From NCBI GenBank assembly GCA_963827605.1, contig CAWHBK010000001.1:1054001-1118000 (forward strand): 64,000 nt of DNA, written 5' to 3'. The notes below the pieces were generated by a model that was not told where the DNA came from, did no database searches, and saw only the letters and a list, made by a program, of their open reading frames with translations. Positions 53,757-64,000 of this stretch are shown piece after piece. Both the position numbers and the translations under genes were made by a program. How positions within the stretch are numbered: the stretch's first letter is position 1; every line of letters begins with the position of its first letter. This stretch comes from DSYU01 sp963827605 (GTDB lineage Bacteria; Chloroflexota; Anaerolineae; Anaerolineales; Anaerolineaceae).

Positions 53757-56611
53757 AAGGACGATCCCCCGTCAGCCGGGCATTCGGGACTGCCATAAGC
53801 CGCCAGGCGATGCCAACCCCCCATCCCAGGAGTACACCGCTGACCGTAACCAGCACGACTCCCGGCGTACCGGCCTTTCGCAGGAGTTCTTCACTCCCCG
53901 GCAGTTTCAAGGCCACATAGTTGTACGCCACCATCCCGCCGATGATCCCGCACAGCGCCCAACGCAGCCCCCAACGGGTAATCGCCTGGCGGATCCCATA
54001 CCACGACACGATAATCGCGCTGCCCAGGATGAGCATGAAGGCTAAGAACCAGTCCTTCATCTTTACCGTCGGCGGCAGAGGCGGAACGCTTGTGGCAGTC
54101 GGCGTAACGGTTACCGTAACCGTGGGGGTCGGGAGGGGTGTAGGCGTTTCGGTTGGCTGCGGGGTTGGGGCTACCTCGGTAACACCCACGCTGACCCCGC
54201 TGGTGATATCCAGGCGCAGTAAATTCGTCCGCGCGCCCTGGTCGTTGGCCGCGTGGATTTCCAGCAGCCCCGGCCGTTCGATGCGGTAGGTGGCATTTGC
54301 CAGGCCGTCCACAGTCACCGTGTCGATTTGTTGTTGGGTCGATCCGCTGCTCTCGCTGATCAGGCTAAACACAAAACGCACCGGCGTGCCATCCGGAACC
54401 GACTTGTGGTTATGGTCGTAAATCACCCCGGTATGCAGGGGGATGACATCCCCCACCCGGAAGACCGGAACCGGCGTGGGTGCCTGTGTCGCCTGGGTGG
54501 CCTCCGGCGTGGGTTGGCTCGCCCTGGGTATGTTACCGTTGCCCAGGTATAAGGGTATCTCCTGGTTTGGGTCTGGCGATGTGGCATAAATCAAATCGTA
54601 GCCCACGCCCGGCACGGAAACCGGCAGAAAACCGGCCGGAACCAGCTCCTGAAAAAGAATGCGCGCGGCAACATCTACAAAGGGGGCTGTTTTGCTATAC
54701 ATCCCGTAGTAAGCGGATAGTTTGGATATATCGGTTGCGTCCAGGTAATAGGGCGCATTGAACGCAAACACCACCACCTTCTTATTCCGTAACAGGTCTG
54801 GGCGTTCGCGCAGCAAGTTCCGGAAGGCGAGCGATTCTGGGGTGCTCGAATTTGGCTTGAGCATCGACACAACCACCCAGTCGGCCAGCTTCAAATCGTT
54901 CTCAAGGGGCGAGGGTTCATTCTTGGCTGTCATGTACCCGCGCATATACTTCCATAAATCCATAAAGGAGTAAGAAGTCATCAGGTTTTGCGAAACCTGC
55001 CCGCCTGCCCGCGGACCGTACAAACGCACCACCGCGGATTGCAGCGCGTCCACTCCCGGAATAATCTGCTCAGCGCAGGTGCTGCATTGTTTTCCCGTCT
55101 GAAGATCGGTCAAGAAAACAATCCGGTCGCGTGCCTCGGGCGGGCGCGGAAGGGAATTGGGCAGATCCGCCGCATCCGGGCTGATCAACGTCACGGCGCG
55201 CCTGGCCACATCAAAGGTCACCGGCGTGGATTGGCCAATATCCGCCAGAGTAGTATTCTGCGGGATGACCTTCGCAGGGTCAAAATCGGGATACAGCCGG
55301 TACTTGAGGGTCAAAATTCGCTCAACCGATGCATCCACGCGCTGCGCAAATGCAGGGTCCTCACGGTACTTTTGCGCGAAGTAATCCATGGTGCGGATAA
55401 TGGTGGTATACACATCCGGATCACCCGTGGCGAGAAAGCGGTCCACGTATAACAGGTCATTCCCCGCGAAGAAGGCTTCGCGCGCCGCGGTCCGGGCATC
55501 GAAGGCATTGCCGCTTGGGTCGTAAAAGCGCCGTACTGCCTGGCTGCCCAGGTTATCGCTGACCATCACCCCTCCCTTGTCCCGCCACTGGTTGAAGGGG
55601 TCCAGCTTAAGGATCTGTTCCAGCGCCGCGGCATCCGAACTGACCGGGCGCGTGGTGGCGCGGATGTTCCCCTGAAATCCCTGGTAGCGAATGTGAGAAA
55701 CCAGCAGCCCGTCTGTGACCATATTGGTGTCCATGCTGCTGGCCGTCACCGAGAAGAAAGGCGCCAGCTCAATCTGCTTCAGTTGCTCCAACGACTTGCG
55801 CACCGTTGCAATCTCTTCCTCAGGTGAGCGGTCCGAACCACCCCGCCCCGGGAAATGAGTTGCGATCACCGCCAGGCGGTTCTGGCTGCCCTCGTGCAGC
55901 CCGGAGATGTATCCCTGGCCCATTTTCCCAACCCAATATGGGTCGCCACCAAAGGTGCGCGCGCCGAGGTCTTCGCCGGCGTCAATTTTGGGAGAAGTCC
56001 AGCACGTCCAGCGAGGGGCCAAGGAACAGGTTAAAACCGAGGGCGGAAAGTTCCTTGCCCATCACCGCTCCCACCTCCCTGGCAAGGGCCGGGTCCCAGG
56101 TGGCGCCAATCGTCATCAGATCCGGCAGTGAGGTCAGCCCGCTGAGGATTTGATCATTGGGAAAAGTATCCCCTTCTTGAGAAATGCCGATCAGCATGGG
56201 AATGTACTGCGGGGCGGCGGCTCCCCCGTTTGAGCCGCTCGTCCGCCCCAGGGATACATTTGCTTCACTTTCCTGGAAGAGGCGGTTCAGTTCATAGGTC
56301 CTGGCCGCTAAATTATCGACCGCGGAAAAATTATCGTTCGCCCGCAGCAGGATCACGCCGCCGACATGGTGGTTCGCAATCAGATCATAAATTTGCGAAT
56401 TTTCATCAAAGGTATCCCCCTGAAAGGTCACCAGAAATAACTGCCCGACGCGCTCAGTGGGAGTTAATTTCTGCAGCATAGCCTTGGCTTTCTGATTGGC
56501 CACATCCTCTTGCGCAGGCGAGCTGGCCTGTCCGCCAATCGCGGAACCAGGCAGTGCCAACAGCAGCATCAGGATAAACCAGGCCATCAGCAGGCGGACC
56601 CAAGCTTTCAT
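53728..56611 (-). CDS. Exported GH3-family glycosidase-like membrane protein (one frame break)
   Basis: A signal peptide (LLMAWFILMLLLALPGSA) leads into a GH3 N-acetylhexosaminidase-like barrel with LTPTERVGQLFLV, ANHHVGGVILLR, a HFPGRGGSDRS segment where NagZ has KHFPGHG, and the nucleophile region GGVMVSDNLG. A second domain (about 430-600) resembles the GH3 C-terminal fold. Then come a linker rich in Thr and Pro, and three membrane spans at the C-terminus (WFLAFMLILGSAIIVSWYGI). Near 55996-56001 a frame break separates LDVLDF from SPKIDAGEDLGART; one protein of about 960 residues is meant. Catalytic Lys/His changes make the activity less certain. GAGGAGAGG precedes the ATG. Confidence 0.8.
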
Positions 56612-56703
56612 TTACCGGCGACCTCTCCTCTTTCTCGTAAAATCTTCCAAATAAGAACCATCCCTACCCAAAACCGGGCCCACGGTTCCGCGACCGGCCT
56701 GGT

Positions 56704-57666
56704 TTATTCGCGCTCGATCTTTGCGCGCAGCCGGGCGTGAATTTCTGGCTGTATATTTCCTCCGCTAATCACCGCGATCAACGGACCTTCCTCCGGGCTG
56801 TGTTTGGCGGTCGCGCTCAATACGGCTGCCAGCGAAACCGCCGCCTGAACCTTCGATTGTTTCCCCATGCTTCTGCCATGCATACGCAATCGCCGCTGCA
56901 ATTTGCTCCTCGGTTACCAGGTAAAAATCGTCCACAAAGCGGCGCACCAGTGGGATGGTAACCGAGCTCGTTTCCACCGCGCCTGCCAGGCCATCCGCCA
57001 GGCTGTCCAGCTCAACTACCCCATATTGGGTGCCATGATTATACAACGCATAGAAGAAAGGTGATGCCACCGACTGCACTCCGATCACACGCGGGCGAGG
57101 GGTAACACTCGCCATCGCCAGCCCAATCCCGGCGATCAGCCCGCCCCCGCCGACTGGCACAATCATCGCCCCCGGCCGTTCGGGCTCAAGCTGGGCCAGG
57201 ATCTCCAGCCCCAGCGTAGCCTGCCCGGCGATCACCTGTCCATCGTTGTAAGGCGAGATCCAGGTACCCTGGTTCTCTTCTGCATATACCTGGGCGGTTT
57301 GTTCTGCCGCCTCGTAACCGCCTGGAACCAGCCGGACCTCAGCCCCCAATGCGCGCATGGCCTCGATCTTGGCCGGGACGGCATGCTCAGAGGCAAAAAC
57401 GATAACCGGCGCGCCCACCCTCTGCCCTGCGAATGCCACTCCCTGCCCGTGGTTGCCAGCAGACGCGGTAACCAGGCCGCGCTGCTGCTCCCAACGTTCT
57501 AACGAGAGCACTTTGTTCAGAGCGCCGCGGATTTTAAAAGAACCGGTCAACTGACGGTTCTCCCACTTCAGATATAAATCGAGGTCTGTATCGTAGGTGA
57601 GCGGCGTTTGCTGGATCTGGCCTTGTAATCGGCGTGGGCCAGGTCCAACCAATCAGACGGTATCAT
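56704..57666 (-). CDS. Threonine dehydratase/serine racemase-like PLP enzyme (two frame breaks)
   Basis: A fold-type II PLP enzyme of about 320 residues. Motifs: PLP lysine in LTGSFKIRGALNKV, SAGNHGQGVAFAG, VPVGGGGLIAGIG and the tail AVISGGNIQPEI. The start is ATG 57666, right after GGAGGAGAG; from there MIPSDWLDLAHADYKA leads, after a one-base break near 57622, into IQQTPLTYDTDLDLYLKWE. A second break near 56850 leads from ETIEGSG into VSLAAVLSATAK and the stop at 56704. No ACT domain, so it is the short catabolic or racemase-like form. Substrate threonine or serine is likely but unproven. Coupled by ATGA to the gene upstream. Confidence 0.83.
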
Positions 57667-58429
57667 CTCTCCTCCAGGATCCTGCCGCGCCAGGCGTGGA
57701 TCATCGGTAATGATACCATCAATTCCCATCTTGAAAAGACGCCGGATGGCATCCGGCTCATTGACTGTCCAAACATTCACCCGGCGGCCCCGGCGGTGTT
57801 CCCACGCCAGAACGGCCTCATTCACATCCGTATAGTATGGGTGGATAAACTTTGGCGAGAAACAGCCGCCCCGGCTCCCCTCGCAAAACCCGACCCACCA
57901 GCCCGGCCCCTTCCTGGGTCAGGATCGCGACCGGCACGTGTGGCAGGCGCCGTTTTACCCGCAGGAGATTGAAAGGGTGAAAGGATGAAAACAGGATGCT
58001 GTTTTGCAAGCGATGGCGGATCACCAGATCGGCAATTTTATCGGGGAGCGCATCCTGGACGGAAGTGTAATTGGTTATCTCTACATTAATCAGCGCGCGC
58101 GAGCTAATCGCGTCGAAAACTTCCGCCAGCGTCGGGATGGGCTCGCCGGCGAAGGTTGAATCAAAAAAGCTGCCCGCGTCCAGCGCCTTGAGCTGTGCCA
58201 GGGTCAACTCGCGCACAACTCCCTGCTCGCCGGTGGTGCGCTCGACCGTTTGATCGTGGATGACCACCACCTGCCCATCCGCGGTCAGCTTGGCATCCAG
58301 CTCAATGCCGTCCGCGCCGTGCTCCAGCGCCAGCCGGAAGGCGGCAAGCGTATTTTCCGGGGCATGCGCGGAGGCGCCCCGGTGCGCAATGATCGCGGGT
58401 GGCGCGATCAGGTCGATCCTGTTGGTCAT
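57663..58429 (-). CDS. Glycerophosphodiester phosphodiesterase (two frame breaks)
   Basis: GDPD splits glycerophosphodiesters to glycerol 3-phosphate and an alcohol. Motifs: IIAHRGASAHAPENTLAAF, GIELDAKLTADGQVVVIHDQTVERTT and, after a break near 57835, VYPPYYTDVNEAVLAWEHRR and VNVWTVNEPDAIRRLFKMG IDGIITDDP. A further break close to the end would let it stop at 57663-57665, overlapping the PLP enzyme's ATG as ATGA; as given the frame runs on into that gene. Length then is about 254 residues, normal for the family. No signal peptide, so probably cytoplasmic. Its start is one base past the AAA ATPase stop. Confidence 0.87.
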
Positions 58430-58430
58430 G

Positions 58431-59779
58431 CTACAACTCGACGAAGTATGATTGGGCCGCCCGGTCGAGCAGTTCCCGGCTCATGGTAGGCTCGACATTT
58501 ATATAGCGGGCAATATCAATGATTTGATCGCACAGATCGCGCGGGTGCGAAGCGCGCAGCTTGCGGTTGCGCTTGATATACCATTCCTGCAGCAGGTAGG
58601 CCAGCCCCTGATCGCTGTACGTGACACCCTTTGCCGGATGCCACCCGGCGGAAAATTTCACGGTATTCCTCGTAACTGGGGTCGGCGATCTCAATCTTGT
58701 GCCGCAGGCGGCGCAAGAAGGCTTCATCCACCAGGTCGCGCGGCGGCAGGTTGGTGGAGAAAATCACCAGCACGTCAAAGGGAATTTCGATCTTGCGCCC
58801 GGTATGCAGCGCCAGGTAATCGATGCGGTTTTCCAGCGGCACAATCCAGCGGTTGAGCAGATCGCGCGGGCGAACCTGCTGGCGGCCAAAGTCATCGATC
58901 AGCAAGATGCCGCCGTTGGCTTTCACCTGGAATGGCGCTTCATAAAACTTGAGCGTGTCGTCAAAAACCAGGTCAAGCCCTGCCAGGGACAGTTCACCAC
59001 CGGTGACGATAAACGGCCGGCGAATGCGCACCCAGCGCGGGTCGCGCCGCGCGCCGGAACGCAGTGAACCGGTGCCTTGCGCGGTGGCATCCTGTTCGGG
59101 GGTTAGCTGGTGGTTGACCGAATCGTATACCTTGATCACCTGCCCATCCACGTACAATGCGTACGGGATATAGATGTTTTGGGTCATAATCAGGTTGCCA
59201 ATTGCCCGGGCAATGCTGGTTTTACCGTTCCCTGGAGGGCCGTAAAGGAATATGGAGGTGCCCGAATTGACCGCCGGGCCAAGCGTTTGGTAAGCCCGCT
59301 CGGAAAGAACCATGTTGGCCAAGCACCTGGCGCATGACCCGGTTGGTGACCGTCATTCTGCCGCGCGCCTGGCGTTTTACCGCATCATTGTAATTTTCCA
59401 GCGGCACAGGCGCCGGGCCGGCATACTGGCTGCGCTCTAATGCTTCGCGAGCGCGGGCAATGCCCACACCGGTGATCGCGTACAGATAAGCGCCTTCACC
59501 CAGCCCCATTTGCGAGGAGCGCACTTCCAGCAGCTTTTCCCGTTTTAGCGATTCCAGGATTTGGTCGACTACACCGGAAAACGGCAGCGCAATTTCTTCA
59601 GCAATCTTGTAACCGGTCAGGTAGCCCTGGAAATACATGATTTTTAGCACCAGGTCTTGCAGCCACAGCGGCGAAAGACCGGTGTCTTCTATATTCATAA
59701 TCGGCGGGGGAACAAATGGCGCATTTGCTCCGGTAGAGCCTGCTGCCACGCCAGCTTGTCGCGCAGGGGCGTTGGTCAT
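58431..59779 (-). CDS. AAA-family ATPase (two frame breaks)
   Basis: A MoxR/RuvB-like AAA ATPase of about 448 residues. The N-terminal part (1-150) is a helical, winged-helix-like region (LQDLVLKIMYFQGYLTGYKI); the ATPase has Walker A LYGPPGNGKTSIARAIG, Walker B GGILLIDDFGRQQ, the sensor IFSTNLPPRDLVDEAFLRR and a C-terminal lid. Frame breaks at about 59325 (before LANMVLSERAY) and about 58637 (before VTYSDQGLAYLLQ); repaired, it ends YFVEL at 58431. GGAGGACTAGC precedes the ATG, and an extended -10 lies 60 bases upstream. Role unknown; the family is often seen without named partners in Chloroflexota. Confidence 0.82.
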
Positions 59780-59832
59780 GCTAGTCCTCCATATCCAGCC
59801 CTAAATGAAAGCAGATAATTGAAAGTACAAAA

Positions 59833-59841
59833 ATTATAGCA
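59833..59841 (-). promoter_or_regulatory. Extended -10 promoter of the AAA-GDPD-PLP unit
   Basis: On the minus strand TGCTATAAT, about 55 bases before the ATPase start at 59779, in an AT-rich spacer. No clear -35. Confidence 0.5.
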
Positions 59842-59911
59842 TGCTCCCGATTTTATGAGATATTTTGGAACATACGAAGTGACTACAAATTTGTTAGCTT
59901 TGACAGGTTTG

Positions 59912-61638
59912 TTAGTCCAATTCGCCGGCGGGGCGGATATCGCGAACATTGAGCTGCAAACTTTCGAACCCGTTGTATTCATTTTTCTCAAGCATGTACA
60001 TCAAATCGATGCTCTTGGGCATGCTTTCTGCCAGGTGCCCCTGCCGGAAAGCAATGGCATCAAACAAAATATTTCCGGCCCTTACTTTCAAGCGCAAATG
60101 CTGCTTCTCAGCGCCCACCGTCCAGGCTCGCACCACTTCCAGGTTGCGTGAAATAAACACCGCTTCCGGGTTTCCCTGACCGGTCGGCTGCAGCTGATCC
60201 AGGTATTTTAAAACGGTCTCTACATAATCGGCGCGAAACTTCGCCAGGGGAATTTCCAGGTCAGCGCGCAGCACCGGGCACAGATCAAGCCCGGCCAGCT
60301 CGCGCGCGGCAATATCCCGCAGGCGCTGAACCAGTTCGGGTACATTTTCATTGCGGACGGTAAACCCGGCCGCCAGAGCGTGCCCACCGTGCCGCTCCAA
60401 CAGATCCGCGCATTCGTCCAGCGCGCGCGTAATATGGAACTCGGGAATACTGCGGCACGAAGCCCGGGTAAACCCATCCTCTTGCTGCCCTACAATCGCC
60501 GGGCGATAGTACGTTTCAACCAGACGTGAGGCAACCAGCCCAACAATCCCCGGGTTGAACTCCGGGTCAAATGCAAACAAAATCTCATCCAGCCCCTGCG
60601 CCTTCATCGTCCCCACCACGGTTTCGTGCGTTTTGCGGGTCAGGTCCTGGCGTTCGCGGTTTTGGTTATCCAGGTTCTGCGAAAGCAGCCCGGCATCGTC
60701 TACGCTTTCCGCGAGCAGCAGGTTCAGCGAGTCCATGCGCGGTTTTCAATCGACCGGCGGCGTTCAGGCGCGGGCCAAGCATAAAAGCAATATCCACCGC
60801 GCTGATCTTATGCACCTTCACGCGCGCAACATTGGCCAGCGAGTACAGCCCGGGACGCGCTTGCAGCATGCGCACGCGCATGGTCTGCAGACCTTTGCGC
60901 ACCAGGCATGCGGTTTTCCCCGGTCAGCGGGACCACATCCGCAACCGTGCCCAGGGCGACCAGGTCCAGCCAGTCCTCCGCGCGCAACCCCGGCTTCAGG
61001 ACGACGCAGGGCCAGCGCCTGGGCAATCTTGTATGCCAGCCCAACCCCCGAAAGGTCTTTATCCGGATACCCATCGCCGCTGCGCTTTGGGCAAATCACC
61101 GTAAAAGCATCCGGCAGTTCTTCGCCGGGGTGGTGGTGATCGCTGATGATCAGGTCGATCCCCAGTTCCTCGGCGCGCTCTGCTTCACGCGGCGAGCGGA
61201 TACCGCAGTCGACGGTGATAACCAAACGCACGCCCTGCTCCACCAGCGTTTCCAGCGCCTCCACATTCAGCCCGTAGCCTTCATCAAAACGGTTGGGAAT
61301 ATAGGGGATCACCTCCGCCCCATACCGGCGCAGCACCTGGGTTAACAGCGCGGTGGCCGTAACGCCATCCACATCATAGTCGCCATAAACGGCGATCAGC
61401 TCTTGATGGTCAATCGCCCACAAAAGGCGCCTGACCGTATCTTCCATATCGGTCAGTTGAAAGGGATCATCGGCTTCCACCTCGCCGCTGAGATAAGCTT
61501 GCGCCTGCTCGGTCGTCGCAAATACCCCGCGTATACAGGATCTGCCGGAAAAACGGAGGGTACTCGGCCAGCGCCTGGTCGATATCATCCGGAATCCGCT
61601 CCTGAATCTACCCAGCGTTTTTTTAGACGAGGCAGCAT
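59912..61638 (-). CDS. recJ: Single-stranded-DNA exonuclease RecJ (about five frame breaks)
   Basis: RecJ degrades single-stranded DNA 5'-3' in recombination and repair. DHH-family motifs: YGDYDVDGVTATALL, VDCGIRSPREAE, ISDHHHPGEELPDA, and the DHHA1 stretch GGHALAAGFTVR; the OB-fold C-terminus ends RDIRPAGELD. Breaks near 61605, 61535, 61020, 60910 and 60735 scatter it over three frames; all parts follow one another in order, about 575 residues. The start ATG 61638 (MLPRLKKRW) has AGGAGAAT just before. It begins 22 bases after alr ends, so alr-recJ is likely one unit. Breaks are read as assembly errors. Confidence 0.9.
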
Positions 61639-61659
61639 GATATTCTCCTATTAACCAGA

Positions 61660-62808
61660 TCACCCTGCCCTGGATTTAGATCGCCAGGTGACAGGCATCG
61701 AATCCCGATAAATGCGCGGCACGCGAGCCGTCAGCCCGCACACCACGTCGTAATTGACGGTTCCCCAGGCCTGCCCAATCTCTTCGGCGGTGATGACTGC
61801 GTTCCCCTGGCGGCCGATCAGTACAATCTCATCCCCAATCTGCGCTTCCGGGACATCGTCGAGTTGGAGCATGCACTGGTCCATGCATACCCCCCCGACC
61901 ACCGCCACGCGTTTTCCGCCGATCAGGGCAAAATTTCCCAACCGCGGCGGAAGCCATCCGCATAGCCTACCGGCATGACCCCAATCCGTTCCGGCTTCTG
62001 GGTCACATAGCGGTAGTTATAGCCGACGCCGTGCCCAGCCGGCAGCATCCTTAACCGAGGCCAGGCGCGCCTTCCAGGTCAGCGCCGGGCAAAACCCTTC
62101 TGGAAGAGGCGCCTCAGCGGATGGATGCAGCCCATAAATCGCAATCCCCGCGCGCACCATGTCGAAATGCGCCTCGGGAAAATACAGCGAGGCCGCCGAG
62201 TTGGCCGCGTGAACCAGGGGCGGGCGCAGCTGGTTCGGCTTCCAGGCGCTTCGATCAGGCGGGTAAAACGTTCAATCTGCCAGTCAGTGGTGTCTCGTGC
62301 GGGCTCATCCGCGCTGGCCAGGTGGGTGAAAAGCGCCTTCCAGCGCCAGATCCGGGCTGGTCGTGGATCTGGCGGACAAATTCCAGCCCATCTTCCGGGA
62401 AAACGCCCAGCCGGCCCATGCCCGTATCGAATTTGGCGTGCACGTGCAGGGGCTGCCCCAGCGCCCGGGCCTGCGCGGCAAAATCACGCGCCAGGTCAGG
62501 GTGGTGAACCGCCAGGCTGATCCGGTTGGCAATCGCCTCGGCCACCCGTTCGGGCGCGCTAAAGCCAAGCACCAGGATCGGCAGCGTAATACCTGCCTGG
62601 CGCAGGGTGATGCCTCTTCCACCCGCGCCACCCCCAGCCAGGCCGCCCCGGCGGAGGCCGCGGCCCGGCCACCTCAACCAGGCCATGCCCATACCCATTG
62701 GCTTTAATCACCGCCATTACCGGGCGCCCGGTAATCGCCTGCAGTTGGCTGAATATTGTTCCGGATGGCGCCAAGATCGATTTCTAACCAGGTAGAATAA
62801 GCATCCAT
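61660..62808 (-). CDS. alr: Alanine racemase (at least four frame breaks)
   Basis: Alr makes D-alanine for peptidoglycan. Start ATG 62808 gives MDAYSTWLEIDLGAIRNNI; then in another frame the PLP lysine motif AVIKANGYGHG, followed by ILVLGFSAPERVAEAI, HAKFDTGMGRLGVFPEDG, THLASADEPARDT, the catalytic Tyr region MPVGYADGFRRG, and VVGGVCMDQCMLQLDDVP. These lie in order but in different frames, with breaks near 62745, 62640-62680, 62335, 62200-62260, 62040 and 61945. The corrected length is about 380 residues, normal for Alr. The end at 61660 (after RVPRIYRDSMPVTW) may be slightly wrong for the same reason. Confidence 0.9.
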
Positions 62809-62976
62809 GATCGAACGCAGCCTTATCAAAATAGATGAGACCGTGTACAGCGCGACTCGACCATAAGCTCTGTCGGCTCAGCATGTCCGACTTTTTGAAT
62901 GGCTGCAAGTATAAAGTCCAACCCTTCATTCAAGCTTAGGTGTTCAAGACAACTACGAATAGCTTTGCCCGTAGGG

Positions 62977-62982
62977 TATAAT
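62977..62982 (+). promoter_or_regulatory. -10 element of tgt
   Basis: TATAAT 11 bases before the tgt ATG at 62994, leaving a leader of only a few bases and no ribosome site; probably a leaderless or near-leaderless transcript. Confidence 0.5.
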
Positions 62983-62993
62983 CCGCGCTTGAT

Positions 62994-64000
62994 ATGACAA
63001 ATCAGCCATCCGATTTCACCTTTACCCTGGCCGGGCAGCAGGGCAATGCCCGGGCAGGTATCTTTCACACCCCCCACGGCGATATTCCTACCCCCATCTT
63101 TGCGCCGGTCGGCACCCAGGCCACCGTCAAAGCAGTCACCCCCGCCCAGCTGGAAGAAATTGGCGCCAGCCTGGTTCTGTCGAACACCTATCATCTCTAC
63201 CTGCGCCCCGGCGCGGACCTGGTGGCAGAGATGGGCGGCCTGCATCAATTTATGCACTGGCCCCACCCCATCCTGACCGATTCCGGCGGCTTCCAGGTCT
63301 TTTCCCTGGCCGAGATGCGCAAGATCGATGAAGATGGGGTGACTTTCAAAAGCCATATCGATGGCTCGATGCACCGCTTCACCCCGGAAAAATCCATCGA
63401 AATCCAGGAAAAACTGGGCGCGGATATCATCATGGCCTTTGACGAATGCGCCCCACCTTATGACCGGGCGTACAACCGAGCGCGCCATGCAGCGCACCCA
63501 TGCCTGGGCCGAACGCTGCCTGGCGGCCAAAACGCGCCCCGACCAGGCCCTGTTTGGCATCGTTCAGGGCGGCGTCTTCCCCGATCTGCGCCAGCAGTCG
63601 GCCGAGTTCATCGCCTCGCTGGGCTTCCCCGGTCATGCCATTGGCGGGCTGTCGGTCGGCGAGACCAAGCACGAGATGAACGCCATGCTCGAAGTGGTCA
63701 ACGCCGTCTTGCCCGCGGACAAACCGCGCTACCTGATGGGCGTCGGCTCGCCCGAAGATCTGATCAACGGCATCCAGCGCGGGGTCGATATCTTTGACTG
63801 CGTGCTGCCCACCCGCCTGGCGCGCCACCAGGCCGCCATGACCCGCACCGGGCGGATCAACCTGATGAATGCCGTCCATGCCCACGACCCGCGCCCCATC
63901 GATGAGGACTGCGGCTGCTATACCTGCCGCAACTTTACCCGCGCATACCTGCGCCACCTGATCGTCGCCAAAGAAATGCTGGCCTCCACCCTGATTTCGA
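62994..64000 (+). CDS. tgt: Queuine/preQ1 tRNA-guanine transglycosylase (one frame break, cut by window end)
   Basis: TGT swaps guanine 34 of certain tRNAs for the queuosine precursor preQ1. The N-terminus (FTFTLAGQQGNARAG) and PTPIFAPVGTQATVKA, YHLYLRPG, the catalytic Asp in ILTDSGGFQVFSLAE and FDECAPPYD are clear. An extra C at 63476-63477 breaks the frame; removing it gives YNERAMQRTHAWAERC, GGLSVGETKHEM, the second catalytic region FDCVLPTRLARHQAA and the zinc-site CGCYTCRNFTRAYLRHL. The protein is still open at the window end, with only about 30-50 residues missing. No queuosine gene is adjacent in the window. Confidence 0.94.

Noticed and set aside
62826..62993. Minus-strand frame (LEHLSLNEGLDFILAAIQK...) between alr and tgt
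   Set aside because: It crosses the tgt promoter, has no start with a ribosome site and no family that I know; the lower GC content is explained by the promoter region. Kept only as a note.

Overview
The window reads as a chromosomal stretch of a GC-rich bacterium, most likely Chloroflexota (Anaerolineae). That placement is an inference from several things seen together: a bacterial XPB helicase with two large partner proteins, an nSTAND ATPase locus, a membrane-anchored YvcK, CpXC and bactofilin-lipoprotein families, a cyclic-2,3-diphosphoglycerate synthetase, and unlinked house-keeping genes of that flavour. I see no tRNA, rRNA, CRISPR array, transposase, phage gene or plasmid origin.

Layout. 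1-1.1 kb: the end of an ethanolamine or B12-microcompartment type locus (EutQ-like cupin, EutT). 1.1-1.65 kb: a gene-free stretch with a strong promoter, a candidate structured RNA and two terminators. 1.65-5.3 kb: rsgA and a three-gene ABC-2 exporter. 5.3-9.7 kb: an nSTAND ATPase locus (small coiled-coil partner, ATPase-TM-TPR protein, SH3 lipoprotein). 9.7-16.8 kb: XPB helicase operon with two partners, and a small hypothetical gene behind a tetO-like palindrome. 16.9-20.6 kb: methyltransferase and PEP carboxylase. 20.6-24.7 kb: a TerY-like triad (vWA, PP2C, kinase). 24.8-32.6 kb: AviRa-like methyltransferase, phosphoesterase/nucleotidyltransferase pair, Gfo/Idh oxidoreductase, GlsB, deoxynucleoside kinase, galT, YkuD. 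32.8-35.1 kb: ECF sigma, anti-sigma, bactofilin-like lipoprotein. 35.2-44.9 kb (minus): nadD-obg, cDPG synthetase, argS, rpsT, pgk, gap, yvcK. 45-53.8 kb (mostly plus): two ROK-type proteins around an aminotransferase, histidine kinase, CpXC protein, an FHA/winged-helix regulator divergent from a Ser/Thr kinase. 53.7-62.8 kb (minus): GH3, PLP lyase, GDPD, AAA ATPase, recJ, alr. 63-64 kb: tgt, cut by the window end.

Sequence quality matters for anyone using this annotation. Roughly 40 single-base frame breaks interrupt genes that are otherwise well conserved, including ones the cell could hardly lose (pgk, gap, alr, ppc). Several lie in homopolymers, and one gene has two compensating breaks. 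I read them as assembly indels, not pseudogenes, so such genes are given as one span with the break positions. They cluster at 17-24, 41-44, 49-52 and 55-63.5 kb; 24.7-41 kb looks clean.

The best candidates for something new are the nSTAND locus, the XPB operon with two large partner proteins, the vWA/PP2C/kinase triad, the FHA regulator/kinase pair, and the promoter-to-terminator RNA at about 1330-1504.
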